Source: CAYOHP01 sp964403795 [NCBI: uncultured bacterium] (GTDB lineage: Bacteria; Muiribacteriota; UBA6191; CAZXTJ01). From it: DNA of 64,000 nt. The stretch is from positions 1-64,000 of the forward strand of contig CAYOHP010000025.1 in NCBI GenBank assembly GCA_964403795.1, in the 5' to 3' direction. Below the pieces are notes generated by a model, which had not been told where the DNA came from, ran no database searches, and saw nothing but the letters and a program-made list of their open reading frames with translations. Both the position numbers and the translations under genes were made by a program. Shown here one piece after another: positions 1 to 8,841 of this stretch; position 1 is the first letter of the stretch; each line of letters starts with the position of its first letter.

Positions 1-279
1 TCGATGGGGCGGGGCGTCGCCCGCCACCGACTCGCCCTGCTCCTGCTCTACGAGTCCGAGCAGGACAAGCCGCGCTTCTCGACCCGGGAGGCTGCGGTCC
101 GCCGCATCGACGAGATCGTGGAGAGCTTCGACGCCGCCATCGAGGACCTGCTGAGGACCCGCGCCGATCCCAAGAATCCCCTCCCCACCGTGATCACCCA
201 GTACGCCCGCTTCCTCGAGAACGTGGGTCGACTGTCGCGAGCCCAGGAAGTCCGCAAGCTGGTCGCGGAGAAGAAGTAG
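1..279 (+). CDS. Hypothetical protein, C-terminal part
   Basis: The reading frame is open from the window edge and ends with TAG at 277-279. An ATG lies at base 4, but it has no visible ribosome site and the frame continues upstream, so this is most likely the end of a longer gene. The 91 visible residues are charged and helical, with a TPR-like helix pair near the end (motif ITQYARFLENVGRLSRAQEV). No family can be named. It converges on the minus-strand gene that ends at 292. Confidence 0.5.
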   Translation, partial: SMGRGVARHRLALLLLYESEQDKPRFSTREAAVRRIDEIVESFDAAIEDLLRTRADPKNPLPTVITQYARFLENVGRLSRAQEVRKLVAEKK

Positions 280-291
280 GGGACCTGGCGG

Positions 292-999
292 TCAATACAG
301 CCAGGAGTACCAGCGCTCGGTGGTACCGCCGGGCACCAGGTCCTCGCCGCCCGGGGGATCGACCAGGTCGAAGACCGCCATCTGGTACATCTGGCGGGCG
401 AGCGGCAGGTGCATGAGGGCGAAGGCGTGGGTGAGGCTGCCGGTGGCGAACTGCATGATCCGGAAGCCCTCGGGTTCGAGCACGGTGTTCGCCTCCCGGT
501 AGACGTCGCCCGGGACCCGGAACTCGAGGGTGCGGCTCCAGGGACCGACCGTGAGTCGGCCCCGCCAGACACCTCCGGGCAACGCCTCGATCTGCTCCAG
601 CTCGCAGGCGAGATCGAGCCCCTTCTCCCGGATCGCCTCCCGGAGGTGCGGGGCGATCTCCTCGGCCTTCCAGCCGTACCCGAGGGTGAAGCCCGTCGTC
701 GCCGCGGCCAGGAGGCTCATCCCGGGCCTTCCCAAGGCCCTCAGCTCGTCGCCGGCCCGCACCAGGTCCTCGCCTTCCCCGAAGTGCCGGTGGAGGTTCT
801 CCACCCAGCGCTGGTTGGAGGTGACCAGCCCCAGGTCGAGGAAGTCGCGCCAGGCATGGGCGAAGAAGAGCGGCAGGCCGAGCGGCCCGGCGTCGTCGGG
901 CTTGGCCATGTCGACCTCGAGCTTCGAGTTGACGATGGCCATGACCACCATCACCAGCAGGGTCCCGAGCGCGTAGAACGAGATCGGCAGGAGATCCAT
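292..999 (-). CDS. Hypothetical membrane-anchored protein
   Basis: This 235-residue protein has one N-terminal hydrophobic segment (about residues 5-24), followed by a soluble domain rich in aromatic and charged residues. ATG at 999 lies 13 bases after the stop of the EF-hand gene at 1013, so it is probably the last gene of the minus-strand run that begins with the DUF4331 protein. No catalytic motif is visible and I do not recognise a family. The membrane segment and the secreted neighbours suggest an envelope role; this is inference. Confidence 0.6.
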   Translation of the reverse strand: MDLLPISFYALGTLLVMVVMAIVNSKLEVDMAKPDDAGPLGLPLFFAHAWRDFLDLGLVTSNQRWVENLHRHFGEGEDLVRAGDELRALGRPGMSLLAAATTGFTLGYGWKAEEIAPHLREAIREKGLDLACELEQIEALPGGVWRGRLTVGPWSRTLEFRVPGDVYREANTVLEPEGFRIMQFATGSLTHAFALMHLPLARQMYQMAVFDLVDPPGGEDLVPGGTTERWYSWLY

Positions 1000-1012
1000 G
1001 GGCGGGAGGAAT

Positions 1013-1564
1013 CTACCAGTCCGCAGGCCTCACGGGACCGGCCCAGGAGGGTCGATCGCGGGAGAGCACGGCGACCGGGCGCGTCCCGGCCTTCCCCTCG
1101 CCGAGGCGGACGAAGGCGCGATGCAGCGGACCCAGGGCTCCCCCCGGTGCCAGCTCGAGCTCCACGTCGCTCCCGGACGGGGACCCCGGCCCTTCGGTCC
1201 CGACCAGGCAGAGGACCGCGGCCGCACCCTCGGCGAGGTCGTCGACCATGAGGCGTTCGAGGCGGAGGTCGACGAGGCCGGAACCCGAGCGCAGCTGGAG
1301 CGTCTCGCGGGGGAGGGCTTCGAGCAGGCCCGAGGCCGACTCGAGCTCGCCCCAGGTGATCGCCCCGTCCCGGTCGGTGTCGAGGCCGAGCCAGTCCTCC
1401 AGTTCGAGGAGCGGGAGGGTCCAACGGACTTCCAGGCGCCCGCCGGATCGGGAGACCTCGAGCCACGAGACCGAGGGCTGGTGGGCGCCGGCCCGGCCCG
1501 CCAGGCTGCCCAGGGCTGCGAGCATCACCAGGCCCAGGGCAGGAGTCCGACCCGCGCGCCTCAC
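1013..1564 (-). CDS. Secreted EF-hand-containing protein
   Basis: The 183-residue product starts with a signal peptide (residues 1-27, ending AGA before HQPSV). It contains one canonical EF-hand-like calcium loop, DTDRDGAITWGE, near residue 62. The start is GTG, overlapping the stop of the preceding TPR gene by four bases (GTGA), so translation is probably coupled. The N-terminal AHQPSVSWLEV pattern resembles the soluble part of secreted proteins found next to DUF4331 and HupE/UreJ-like genes, but no HupE membrane domain is present here. Calcium binding is inferred from the loop only. Confidence 0.6.
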   Translation of the reverse strand: MRRAGRTPALGLVMLAALGSLAGRAGAHQPSVSWLEVSRSGGRLEVRWTLPLLELEDWLGLDTDRDGAITWGELESASGLLEALPRETLQLRSGSGLVDLRLERLMVDDLAEGAAAVLCLVGTEGPGSPSGSDVELELAPGGALGPLHRAFVRLGEGKAGTRPVAVLSRDRPSWAGPVRPADW

Positions 1565-2742
1565 CGGGGGTCACCCGCCGGCGGAGTCCAGGCCGCGAAG
1601 CGGGCATCGGCCGCCCGGCGCGCCGCCAGCCAGGCATCGATCCCGGTGGCCGGCGGCCCGACGGCCCCGGCGGCACGGCTCGCCTCGAGGACCAGACGGG
1701 CATCGATCGCCTCGCGTTGGGCGGCGAAGTTCGCGAGGGCCGCCACCAGGGCTCCCGCCGGATCACCGAGCAGGTGGAGCCGGAGGTAGGCGAGCTCGCG
1801 CTCGTGACCCGGCGCGCTCCCCGGACCTTCGAGGCGTCGACGCACCCACTCGATCCGGGAACGGGCCACCTCGAGGCCCAGGGCGAGTTCGGCCCGCGCC
1901 AGGCGCAGAGCCAGGTCGACCCGCCGGGCATGGGGCAGGAGCCGACGGCGGACTTCCTCCGGGCGGGCCGAATCGAGCAGGTGATCGGACCACAGGGCGA
2001 GCGCCGCGTGGTCCTCGGGCGAGGTCTCCAGGGCCGTCTCGAGGTGCGCTTCCGCCCGCTCCGGGCGCCCCGACGCCAGGTCGAGCTCGGCGAGGATCCC
2101 GAGGCCCCAGGCACGGATCCCGGGCGGAGCCGCCGGCTCCCTCTCCAGGGCGGCCTCGAGTGCGTCCCGGGCCGAGGTCGTCGAGCCCAAGGCCGGCGCC
2201 GAGCCTCCCAGGCAGGCGGCCCCGACCAGCGAACCGAGGCCGGTGGCCGCCCCCAGGCAGTCGCCGGCCGCCTCCCGGAACCGGCCGGTCACCTGGCGGA
2301 CCGCGGCCCGGACCAGCCGCGCCGAGGCCAGGTCGGGCCGGATCGACAGGGCCCGGTCGAGGCGCGCCAGGGCCTCGGGGAAGCGGTGGTCCCGCTGGAG
2401 CAGGACCGCCTCCAGGACCAGGGCCTCGACGGGTGGGCGCGGCAGCCGGAGCAGCGGGGCGAGGAACCCGCTTGCCTGGGTCGCCAGTCGATCGTCGCGG
2501 GTCTCCGAGGCGCGGGCCAAGAGGCCCCGTACCAGGGCGACCCGGGTGGCCTCATCGTCGGGAGCCTCCCTCACCCGGGACCGGAGATCCCGGAGCGGCC
2601 CCGGGAGGGGGAGATCGATGCCCTCGACCCGGGCCAGGACCTCGTCGCGGGAGACCGGGATGCGAGGCGCCGCGGCCGCCCGCTTCGTGGATCCCGGGGA
2701 GAGCGCCAGGACCGCGGCGAGGAACAGCGCGGCGACCCGCAA
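1561..2742 (-). CDS. Secreted TPR-repeat protein
   Basis: This 393-residue protein has a signal peptide (residues 1-25) and a series of tetratricopeptide-like helix pairs, for example PEALARLDRALSIRPDLASA and ERAEAHLETALETSPEDHAA. It starts with TTG at 2742, five bases after the stop of the small lipoprotein gene and without a clear Shine-Dalgarno site, so translation is likely coupled. TPR proteins of this kind act as scaffolds for protein complexes. The operon context (DUF4331 protein, lipoprotein, EF-hand protein) points to a periplasmic or surface role. Confidence 0.7.
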   Translation of the reverse strand: MRVAALFLAAVLALSPGSTKRAAAAPRIPVSRDEVLARVEGIDLPLPGPLRDLRSRVREAPDDEATRVALVRGLLARASETRDDRLATQASGFLAPLLRLPRPPVEALVLEAVLLQRDHRFPEALARLDRALSIRPDLASARLVRAAVRQVTGRFREAAGDCLGAATGLGSLVGAACLGGSAPALGSTTSARDALEAALEREPAAPPGIRAWGLGILAELDLASGRPERAEAHLETALETSPEDHAALALWSDHLLDSARPEEVRRRLLPHARRVDLALRLARAELALGLEVARSRIEWVRRRLEGPGSAPGHERELAYLRLHLLGDPAGALVAALANFAAQREAIDARLVLEASRAAGAVGPPATGIDAWLAARRAADARFAAWTPPAGDPR

Positions 2743-2747
2743 CGGGA

Positions 2748-2966
2748 TCAGAGCACCGAGTCGAAGGCGTTCGGATCCTGGCGGTCGATCAGGTCGAGGT
2801 CGTTCGTCGGGACGGGGTCGCTGCGATCGCTGGTCGATCCCAGCAAGGCCAGCACGAAGCTGGCGAAGTCGATCGCGGCCCCGGTCCCGGAGCCACCCCC
2901 CCCGCAGGCCGCGACCCCGAGCGAAGCGAGAGCCAGGAGGACCGCCAGCAAGCGACGTCGCAGCAT
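2748..2966 (-). CDS. Small lipoprotein
   Basis: A 72-residue protein with a lipoprotein signal: basic start, hydrophobic stretch and a lipobox ending GVAAC, followed by a GGGGSG spacer. The frame is open further upstream, but ATG at 2966 is chosen because TGAGGAGG lies just before it and the longer form has no signal peptide. The ribosome site overlaps the stop of the DUF4331 gene (2977-2979). The C-terminus (LIDRQDPNAFDSVL) is acidic. The function is unknown; it is probably a partner of the neighbouring secreted proteins. Confidence 0.65.
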   Translation of the reverse strand: MLRRRLLAVLLALASLGVAACGGGGSGTGAAIDFASFVLALLGSTSDRSDPVPTNDLDLIDRQDPNAFDSVL

Positions 2967-2976
2967 GGCGGCCTCC

Positions 2977-4443
2977 TCAGTTCCCGGGAGAGCCCGGCAG
3001 GGCGGTGTTGAGGTAGGGGAAGGCATCCGGGTAGTCGGTGGCGGCGCGACGGACCCCGTCGACGAAGTCCACCGCCACGGCCGGGCTGGCCAGCAATCCG
3101 TAGGCCGCCCGCAAGGCCACATCCACCACGTCGTCGCCCGGCCGTCTCCCGTTGGGGAACCCGGCGACATCCCCTCCCGCCACTCCGAGCGCGTTCTGGG
3201 CCCCTCGGGCCGTGGGCGGCGTCGAGGTGTTCAGGCGGAGGACCTCGCAGGGCACCGCCGAGGCGGACGTGGGGCGGTTGGTCACCGGCCCGTAGTTCTT
3301 GCCCGTGAGGAAGATCTCGACCAGGTCGGTACGGGGGGTGGCGGCCGGATCGGGAAGCGCCGGGAAGAGCACCTTCAGCAGCGCCGGCAGGGTCGGGTTG
3401 GTCACGTAGGTCAGGAACTGGCCGTCGTCCTTGGGCTCGGCATGGTTGAAGCGGTCCTTGTCGACGATCCCGATCACCACCTCGTTGACCAGCGGGTTCC
3501 CCAGCCGGGAGACCTGGGTCCAGGCCCCGCCCTCGACGGTGGCGGTCTTGCCCGCCGCGAAGCTCGGGGCCGGGTTGATCACCCGCCCCTGGCGCAGGCT
3601 GGCGGTGGTCCAGCCCCCGATCACCGGATCGCCCGAGAGCAGGCAGTCGGTGGGGATCTCGAGAGCCAGGGAGGTCACGTTCTTGGTCTGGATGGTGTTC
3701 ACCTCGGCGTTGGCGTTGGCCTCTCCCACCGGGGCGGCGATGTTCACCAGGTCGAAGGTCTCGCCCAGGTTCACGTAGAACGGCTCCTGGCGCTGGCCCA
3801 CGAAGACCCGGCCGTTGCCGGCGCAGCCCGGGATGGTGATCGGGAAGATATGCGCGTTGGAGTAACCGGCGTAGTTCGCGAACGACTTGTTGCCGATGTT
3901 GTCGACCGGCTTCACGAAGGTGCTGGCCCCGGTGTTGGCGTTGGTGATGGTCTGGACCGTGCCGGTGCGCCGGTCGCCCCGGATGAGCTTCAGGGTGTAG
4001 CTCTCGGTGACGTTCAGGTTGGCGGTGTCGGCCACGCCCGGTCCGATGGCCCCGAAGTTGATGAGCGGGATCGAGACGTTGGTGCCGCCGATGTTCAGCT
4101 GGGTGTTCTTGAAGGTGTTGGTGAAGCGGAACTGGAAGGTCAGGTCCTCCACCGCATCGTGGTTGTTGTCCACGTGGATCTCGTAGAGGGCCTCGGGATC
4201 CAGGAAGAAGTAGTTGGGGCCGCCGTAGGGATCCTGGAGCGGGACGTAGTTGGCGATCAGGGTCACGAAGCTCCCCCCGATGCCGGTCTCATAGCTCCGG
4301 AACATGTAGAAGTCGGTGCCGTCGGTCTTGGGGTGCTCGGTGATGAAGGGAGCTTCCCGGTGGCTCGAGGCCGACACCGTCCCGCCCCCGCCGAATCCCA
4401 GACCCAGCACCATCGCCGCCATCGCAAGCCGGAACCGCCGCAT
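2977..4443 (-). CDS. DUF4331 family secreted protein
   Basis: The 488-residue protein begins with a signal peptide (residues 1-26) and then carries the family's hallmark SSHREAPFITEHPKTDGTDF followed by YMFRSYE. The remaining sequence, including a region with LGNPLVNEVVIG and a long C-terminal part, fits the DUF4331 family of secreted proteins of unknown function. ATG at 4443 is preferred over an in-frame GTG-type start further upstream because AGGAGG sits 9 bases before it and the signal peptide starts there. It heads a five-gene minus-strand run. A -10-like TACCGT lies 25 bases before the start. Confidence 0.88.
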   Translation of the reverse strand: MRRFRLAMAAMVLGLGFGGGGTVSASSHREAPFITEHPKTDGTDFYMFRSYETGIGGSFVTLIANYVPLQDPYGGPNYFFLDPEALYEIHVDNNHDAVEDLTFQFRFTNTFKNTQLNIGGTNVSIPLINFGAIGPGVADTANLNVTESYTLKLIRGDRRTGTVQTITNANTGASTFVKPVDNIGNKSFANYAGYSNAHIFPITIPGCAGNGRVFVGQRQEPFYVNLGETFDLVNIAAPVGEANANAEVNTIQTKNVTSLALEIPTDCLLSGDPVIGGWTTASLRQGRVINPAPSFAAGKTATVEGGAWTQVSRLGNPLVNEVVIGIVDKDRFNHAEPKDDGQFLTYVTNPTLPALLKVLFPALPDPAATPRTDLVEIFLTGKNYGPVTNRPTSASAVPCEVLRLNTSTPPTARGAQNALGVAGGDVAGFPNGRRPGDDVVDVALRAAYGLLASPAVAVDFVDGVRRAATDYPDAFPYLNTALPGSPGN

Positions 4444-4468
4444 CCTCGCGCCTCCTGTCCCCGATCCG

Positions 4469-4474
4469 ACGGTA
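4469..4474 (-). promoter_or_regulatory. -10-like element of the DUF4331 operon
   Basis: TACCGT on the minus strand, preceded by GGC, 25 bases before ATG 4443. An AGGAGG ribosome site lies between them, so this would give a transcript with a normal short leader. No clear -35 element. Confidence 0.4.
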
Positions 4475-4581
4475 GCCGGAGTGCGGGCGCTCACAAAGCG
4501 GGCGCGCCGCGGACGTCGGCCCACCACCAGGGACATCGGCAGGATCCGGGTCGGACCCGAGCCGGTCGAGCACCATGCGAC

Positions 4582-5757
4582 TCAGGCGAGACGAGGATCC
4601 AGGACCACCCGGAAGCCGGTATCCGCCCGCCAGGACCCCGCCTGCAACTGACGGCGTCCCCGCTCGGGGGAGCGCAGGCACTTGGGATGGTCGTCCCCGA
4701 GCAGGATCACGCCCTGGGGTCCGAAGGGGCCACCGGGATCCCCGGCGTCGTCGAGCAGGATCTCCCAGACCATGCCGGGCGGGAATCCGGCGATCGCCTC
4801 GACCCCCCGGGCGGCCACCCACTCGGCCTCGGTGGGGAGCCGGCCACCGAGATGGGAGGCATAGGCGGCCGCATCCTCCCAGGTGACGCCGACCACGGGT
4901 GCCCCGGGACGGTCCAGGCCGCGCCAGGCCCAGAGCGGTGGAGGCGGATAGCCGGTCCGTTCCATGAAGGCCGCGAAGGCCTCCACCGTGACCGGCTCGG
5001 TCCGCACGTGGAAGGGATCCAGGCGCAGCCGGCGGAAGGGCCCCCCGGGAGGCCCGATCCGGTGCTCGCCGGCCTCTACCAGCCGATAGCTGGCCGCCTC
5101 CAGCGGCAGGGCCCGCTCGGCCGGCAGGTTGGTGGTGGCGAAGTCGCGGACCCCGAGCAGGCGACCCAGATCGCGGCCGATGGCAGCGCGAAACGGTGCC
5201 CGGCGCTCGGGCTCGGCGCCCACCCGACCCCTGGCCAGCTCCACCCGCCGGCTCCGGATCCTCCGGTCCTTGCGCAGGGCCCCGGCCACGCTCCGGCCCA
5301 CGGCCTCCAGGCTGGCCTCGAAGCGCCCTGCGAGGGCCTCGAGGTCGGGGGCCTCGTCCGGGAAGAGCACCGACCGTTCCTCGGCCTCGATCAGCGTCTC
5401 CAGCAGGAAACCCGCCGCCAGGCCGGGCCGGTCCGCCTCGACCAGAGCGGCCGCGATCCGTCCGGGATCGGACCGGGCCTCGGCCGCGAAGACCTCGTGG
5501 TACTCGGCGACGCACTCCTCGAAGGGGATCTCCTCGGGTTCCACGAAGCGGATGCCGGCCGGCTTGCGGCGGGCCTTCGGCTTCCTGCGCGGCTCGGCCC
5601 GATCGGCACCGGGGTCCCGCCCCGCCTCGGCTCCCAGGGGCGTGAGCCGGCTCCCGTCGAAGGCGAAGTCCTGGTCGCAGGCCACGCAGGTGCGGACTCC
5701 CTGCCGGCGCTCCATCAACGTGCTGCCGCAGCGCGGACAGCGACGGTCCCAACTCAT
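4582..5757 (-). CDS. Zinc-ribbon protein with FGE/sulfatase-modifying-factor domain
   Basis: The 391-residue product has an N-terminal zinc ribbon (C7, C10, C24, C27: CPRC and CVAC), a long charged linker and helical region, and a C-terminal FGE-sulfatase (SUMF1-type) domain. The domain hallmarks are visible: VGVTWEDAAAYASHLGGRLP followed by TEAEW, and near the end GSWRADTGFRV. Most bacterial members of this family are not true formylglycine-generating enzymes; many are binding modules linked to kinases and regulators. It ends 138 bases before the DUF4331 gene and follows kinase 1 on the same strand, so it may act in that signalling pathway. The ATG is 8 bases after a TACCCT element, with no ribosome site. 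Confidence 0.8.
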   Translation of the reverse strand: MSWDRRCPRCGSTLMERRQGVRTCVACDQDFAFDGSRLTPLGAEAGRDPGADRAEPRRKPKARRKPAGIRFVEPEEIPFEECVAEYHEVFAAEARSDPGRIAAALVEADRPGLAAGFLLETLIEAEERSVLFPDEAPDLEALAGRFEASLEAVGRSVAGALRKDRRIRSRRVELARGRVGAEPERRAPFRAAIGRDLGRLLGVRDFATTNLPAERALPLEAASYRLVEAGEHRIGPPGGPFRRLRLDPFHVRTEPVTVEAFAAFMERTGYPPPPLWAWRGLDRPGAPVVGVTWEDAAAYASHLGGRLPTEAEWVAARGVEAIAGFPPGMVWEILLDDAGDPGGPFGPQGVILLGDDHPKCLRSPERGRRQLQAGSWRADTGFRVVLDPRLA

Positions 5758-5765
5758 CGCGAGGG

Positions 5766-5771
5766 AGGGTA
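5766..5771 (-). promoter_or_regulatory. -10-like element next to start of FGE-like gene
   Basis: Minus-strand TACCCT (GAGTACCCT) with 8 bases between it and ATG 5757. No Shine-Dalgarno sequence follows. This fits a leaderless or nearly leaderless mRNA. Confidence 0.45.
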
Positions 5772-5809
5772 CTCCACCGCCTTGCCGGGTGCGGCCGGAT
5801 CGGGGATGG

Positions 5810-8089
5810 TCACGGCTGGGGGTAGGGACGGGCGGATCGGGAGAGCCCGATCGCCTGGAGGGTCACGGTGTCGTTGGCCCGGTTGGTCGGCCACAGGTAG
5901 GGCACGAACCGGAGCTCGATCCGGTTCACCTTGCCGACCACCCCGGGGGGGAGCCGGATCCGGTAGCAGCGGTGGAGACCGCCGCCGCTCTTGCCCTCGA
6001 TGCGCCGGAGTTCCTGGAGCTCGACCCGGGGCGACTCGCAGACCAGGAACGGCCCCTTGCCGTTCACCGTCCCCACCGCGAACGCCCAGGGCAGGAACCG
6101 CTCGACCGCGGTGATGTAGAGCTCCAGCCACCAGGGTCCCGCCTGGTCGCCGTCCTCGAGCTCGAGGACCCGGGTCCCGAACGGCTTCACGAAGAACATC
6201 TCCGGCTGGTCCACCAGCCCGCCCCCGGAGGTGACCGGAGCGTCCAGGCGGAAGTGGTCCTCGTTCATGGGGAGGACGTCGAGCCCGGGACGCTCGGTCG
6301 GACGCAGCGTGTAGGTGGTCTGGTGGAAGGCCCACTCGGCGATCCCCAGGGCGTCGAGCGAGTACCCCGGCTCCTCGCCCTGACGGACCAGGGCGGCCTC
6401 CAGCAGGCGGAGGTTGCCCACCGCCGCCAACCACTCCGCCAGGTCGGCCTCCTCCCCGCCATGCGCCAGTCGCCGCTCGATCACGCGTCGCAGCGAGGAG
6501 AGCCGGTCGGACAGCCGGAGCTCGGCGACGATCCCCGCCAGGGACCGGGTCGGCTCGGCCTCGGACCAGGAAGCGCGGAGGAGTTCCTCGAGCTCGACGG
6601 GTGCCACCTCCTCGACCAGGCGACGGGCCTCCTCCGCCGGACGGGGAACCGTCATGCCCTGCCAGAAGCCGGTGGGCAGCTCCACCTCGCCCCACTCGTC
6701 CTCGCCGGCCACCGAGAAGGCCGGTGTGCCGTCCGAGGGGTCGGGCCGCCAGACGGGCCGCTTCCAGGGGACACCCTCGAGCTCCCGGACCAGGACGCTC
6801 CTCCCCCATGGATCGCGGAGATCGGCCACCGAGGCCCCCGGCGTCGAGGGCAGCGCCAGCACATGGATCCGGTCCTCCGCGAAACCGGCCGCGGCACGAC
6901 CGTCGGCCGACGCCAAGCGGACCGGCCGATCGGTGCGTACCAACAGGAGCCTGGGACCCCCCTCGAGGGCGATCCCGGTGGAGGCCGTCACCAGCACGGG
7001 CTCCCCGGGACGCCCGGCGATGAGCCGGTAGCCTGCCGCGGCTACCAGGCAGAGGAGGAGCGCGGCCGCCACCCGCGGGGCCGACGACGAGGTCGGGATC
7101 GACTGGCTGGACCCGATCCGGCGGACCGGGCCACTGGCCGAGATTCTCGCCGGCGCCTCGGGCAGGACCTGGGTGGCGCTCTCGCCGGCGACCTCCAGGT
7201 CCTCGGTGTCCTCGTCCCCGTGCCCGGGTTGCCCGGCACCGGACCGAGGCGCGAACTCGCTCTCGACGGCCCGGGCGAAGGCGCGGGCCAGGCCGGCCGC
7301 CGACTGCGGCCGGTCGTCGGGGTCCCGGGCCAGGGCCTTCGAGAAGAAGCGGTCGAGCGGCCCGCCGATGCGCTCCGGATCCCAGGGATCGGGGTCCCCC
7401 TCGAGGAGGCGACGCATGTAGGAAGGCATGTCGGGGGTGGAGGGACCGTAGAAGGCGCGTCGGCCCGTCAGGCACTGGTAGAGGATCAGGCCTACCGCGA
7501 ACAGGTCCGAGGTGCGGCTCCCGGCCTTCCCCAGGAGCTGCTCGGGGGACATGTAGAAGATGGTCCCGACGGTGGCCCCGGTGGCGGTGACAGCGGTCCG
7601 GTCGGGATCGCGGATCATCCCCAGGTCCATGACCTTGAGGCGACCCTGCTCGTCGATCATCAGGTTCTCGGGCTTGAGGTCGCGGTGCAGGAGCCCCTGG
7701 TCATGGAGGTGGTCCAGCGGCTCGGCCAGGCGCTCGGCCAGGGTCACGACCAGGCGGGGAGCGAGCTTCCCTCCCTGGGCCTCGACCGCGGCATGGAGGG
7801 TGCGACCCGAGACGAGCTCCATGGCGAGCCAGGGGATGCCGTCGACCTCACCCTGGTCGAGGATGCGGACCAGGCCCGGATGGTCGAGGCTTCGCCCCGC
7901 CTCGATCTCGCGGACGAACCGGGAGCGGGAGCGGAGGTCGAGTTCGAGCAGGAGCTTCAGGGCGACCCTGGCCCCGCCCGGACCGATCGCCTCGTGGACC
8001 TCGCCGAGCCCGCCCCGGCCCAGGACCCGGACGAGCCGGTAGGGACCGATCACGGTGCCCGGACCCCGGTCGGAACCCGCTCCCGCCAC
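5810..8089 (-). CDS. Transmembrane Ser/Thr protein kinase (kinase 1)
   Basis: About 759 residues. An N-terminal Hanks-type kinase domain (about residues 15-290) has the glycine loop LGRGGLGEV, VALK, catalytic HRDLKPEN, metal-binding DLG (in place of DFG) and SPE. A transmembrane segment follows (about 337-357), then a 400-residue outside region with no recognised domain. The frame is open to 8458, but GTG at 8089 is chosen: GGGGAGG lies just before it, a TACACT element lies 15 bases upstream, and the kinase fold starts soon after (VIGPYRLVRV). It would phosphorylate cytoplasmic proteins in response to an envelope signal. The gene is divergent from the lipoprotein gene at 8239. Confidence 0.88.
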   Translation of the reverse strand: MAGAGSDRGPGTVIGPYRLVRVLGRGGLGEVHEAIGPGGARVALKLLLELDLRSRSRFVREIEAGRSLDHPGLVRILDQGEVDGIPWLAMELVSGRTLHAAVEAQGGKLAPRLVVTLAERLAEPLDHLHDQGLLHRDLKPENLMIDEQGRLKVMDLGMIRDPDRTAVTATGATVGTIFYMSPEQLLGKAGSRTSDLFAVGLILYQCLTGRRAFYGPSTPDMPSYMRRLLEGDPDPWDPERIGGPLDRFFSKALARDPDDRPQSAAGLARAFARAVESEFAPRSGAGQPGHGDEDTEDLEVAGESATQVLPEAPARISASGPVRRIGSSQSIPTSSSAPRVAAALLLCLVAAAGYRLIAGRPGEPVLVTASTGIALEGGPRLLLVRTDRPVRLASADGRAAAGFAEDRIHVLALPSTPGASVADLRDPWGRSVLVRELEGVPWKRPVWRPDPSDGTPAFSVAGEDEWGEVELPTGFWQGMTVPRPAEEARRLVEEVAPVELEELLRASWSEAEPTRSLAGIVAELRLSDRLSSLRRVIERRLAHGGEEADLAEWLAAVGNLRLLEAALVRQGEEPGYSLDALGIAEWAFHQTTYTLRPTERPGLDVLPMNEDHFRLDAPVTSGGGLVDQPEMFFVKPFGTRVLELEDGDQAGPWWLELYITAVERFLPWAFAVGTVNGKGPFLVCESPRVELQELRRIEGKSGGGLHRCYRIRLPPGVVGKVNRIELRFVPYLWPTNRANDTVTLQAIGLSRSARPYPQP

Positions 8090-8104
8090 CGCGCCTCCCC
8101 GAAG

Positions 8105-8110
8105 AGTGTA
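8105..8110 (-). promoter_or_regulatory. -10-like element of kinase 1
   Basis: Minus-strand TACACT (GGCTACACT) 15 bases before GTG 8089, with GGGGAGG between them. It lies in the 149-base divergent region shared with the lipoprotein gene at 8239 and supports the shorter kinase start. Confidence 0.45.
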
Positions 8111-8238
8111 GCCGGCGGTCTCCACCGCGCTGTGGTCGAGGCTACCCACCCGACCGCGCGAGGCCGATCGACGGCCGCTGGCACCGGCCTTGCGCTCCGT
8201 GGGCACGCCGTCACGGCCCGACCGGATTGGAGACTCCC

Positions 8239-8754
8239 ATGGATCGCCCCTTCGCCCTTCGCCGCCGCCCGCGCTCGCGCCTTCGCGCTTCGCTGCTGGC
8301 GGTCTCGACCCTGTCCCTCGGATTCGGGACCGGGTGCTCGCCCCAGGTGGTGGCCCAGGTCCTGGCCGCGGTGGGCGCCGCCTGTTCCGCCGCGTCCCAG
8401 AGCCTGGCAGCGGCCAACACCTCGGGCCCGGGCGCGGGCGCCGCCGGCAGCCAGGCAACCCCTCCCGCCGACCCTACCAACAGCGCCCTGCAGACGGTCA
8501 CGGCCGGCGCCAACCTGGCGAGCTCGGTGACCGGGGCCGCGGCCGCCAGCGGTGCACCGCCCACCGATGCCACCGGTCCGGCCTCCGATCCCTCCCAGGG
8601 ACTCCCGGGATCCGACGCGCCCGCCGGGGGTGCGCCTCCCGCTCCCGATCCCGGCGCCATCCCCCCGCCTGCGCCGCCGCCCTCCGCGCCGGCCTCCGAT
8701 CCCGCGGTGCCGCCTCCCCCGGCCGATGCCCCAGCGCCTCCTACGGCGGCGTAG
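8239..8754 (+). CDS. Alanine/proline-rich lipoprotein
   Basis: A 171-residue protein with an arginine-rich start, a hydrophobic segment and a lipobox ending FGTGC (about residue 33). The mature part is low complexity, mainly Ala, Pro, Ser and Gly, and ends in a proline-rich tail (PPPPADAPAPPTAA). ATG at 8239 is chosen because GGAG sits 7 bases before it; a TTG at 8227 in the same frame is the alternative. No enzymatic function is expected. The tail could span the cell wall or act as a linker. It is followed by a strong hairpin at 8769-8806. Confidence 0.65.
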   Translation: MDRPFALRRRPRSRLRASLLAVSTLSLGFGTGCSPQVVAQVLAAVGAACSAASQSLAAANTSGPGAGAAGSQATPPADPTNSALQTVTAGANLASSVTGAAAASGAPPTDATGPASDPSQGLPGSDAPAGGAPPAPDPGAIPPPAPPPSAPASDPAVPPPPADAPAPPTAA

Positions 8755-8768
8755 CGGGTCGTTCCCGC

Positions 8769-8806
8769 GGGAGCCCGGCGCGCCGCGGGAGGGCGCGCCG
8801 GCTCCC
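8769..8806 (+). terminator. GC-rich hairpin, likely terminator
   Basis: An inverted repeat of 15 paired bases (GGGAGCC with one bulged C, then GGCGCGCC; and GGCGCGCC then GGCTCCC) with a six-base loop, 15 bases after the lipoprotein stop. There is no T-tract after it, so this may be a non-canonical terminator or an RNA-stabilising structure. Confidence 0.5.
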
Positions 8807-8841
8807 CTGCGGTCCACAATGCTCGGGTCGAGGAGGCCCGG

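Noticed and set aside
1717-6114. Very long plus-strand open frame antisense to the TPR, DUF4331 and FGE-like genes
   Set aside because: Composition is Gly/Arg/Pro-rich with no motif, and the minus-strand genes beneath have clear families, signal peptides and ribosome sites. Long antisense frames are common in such GC-rich DNA.
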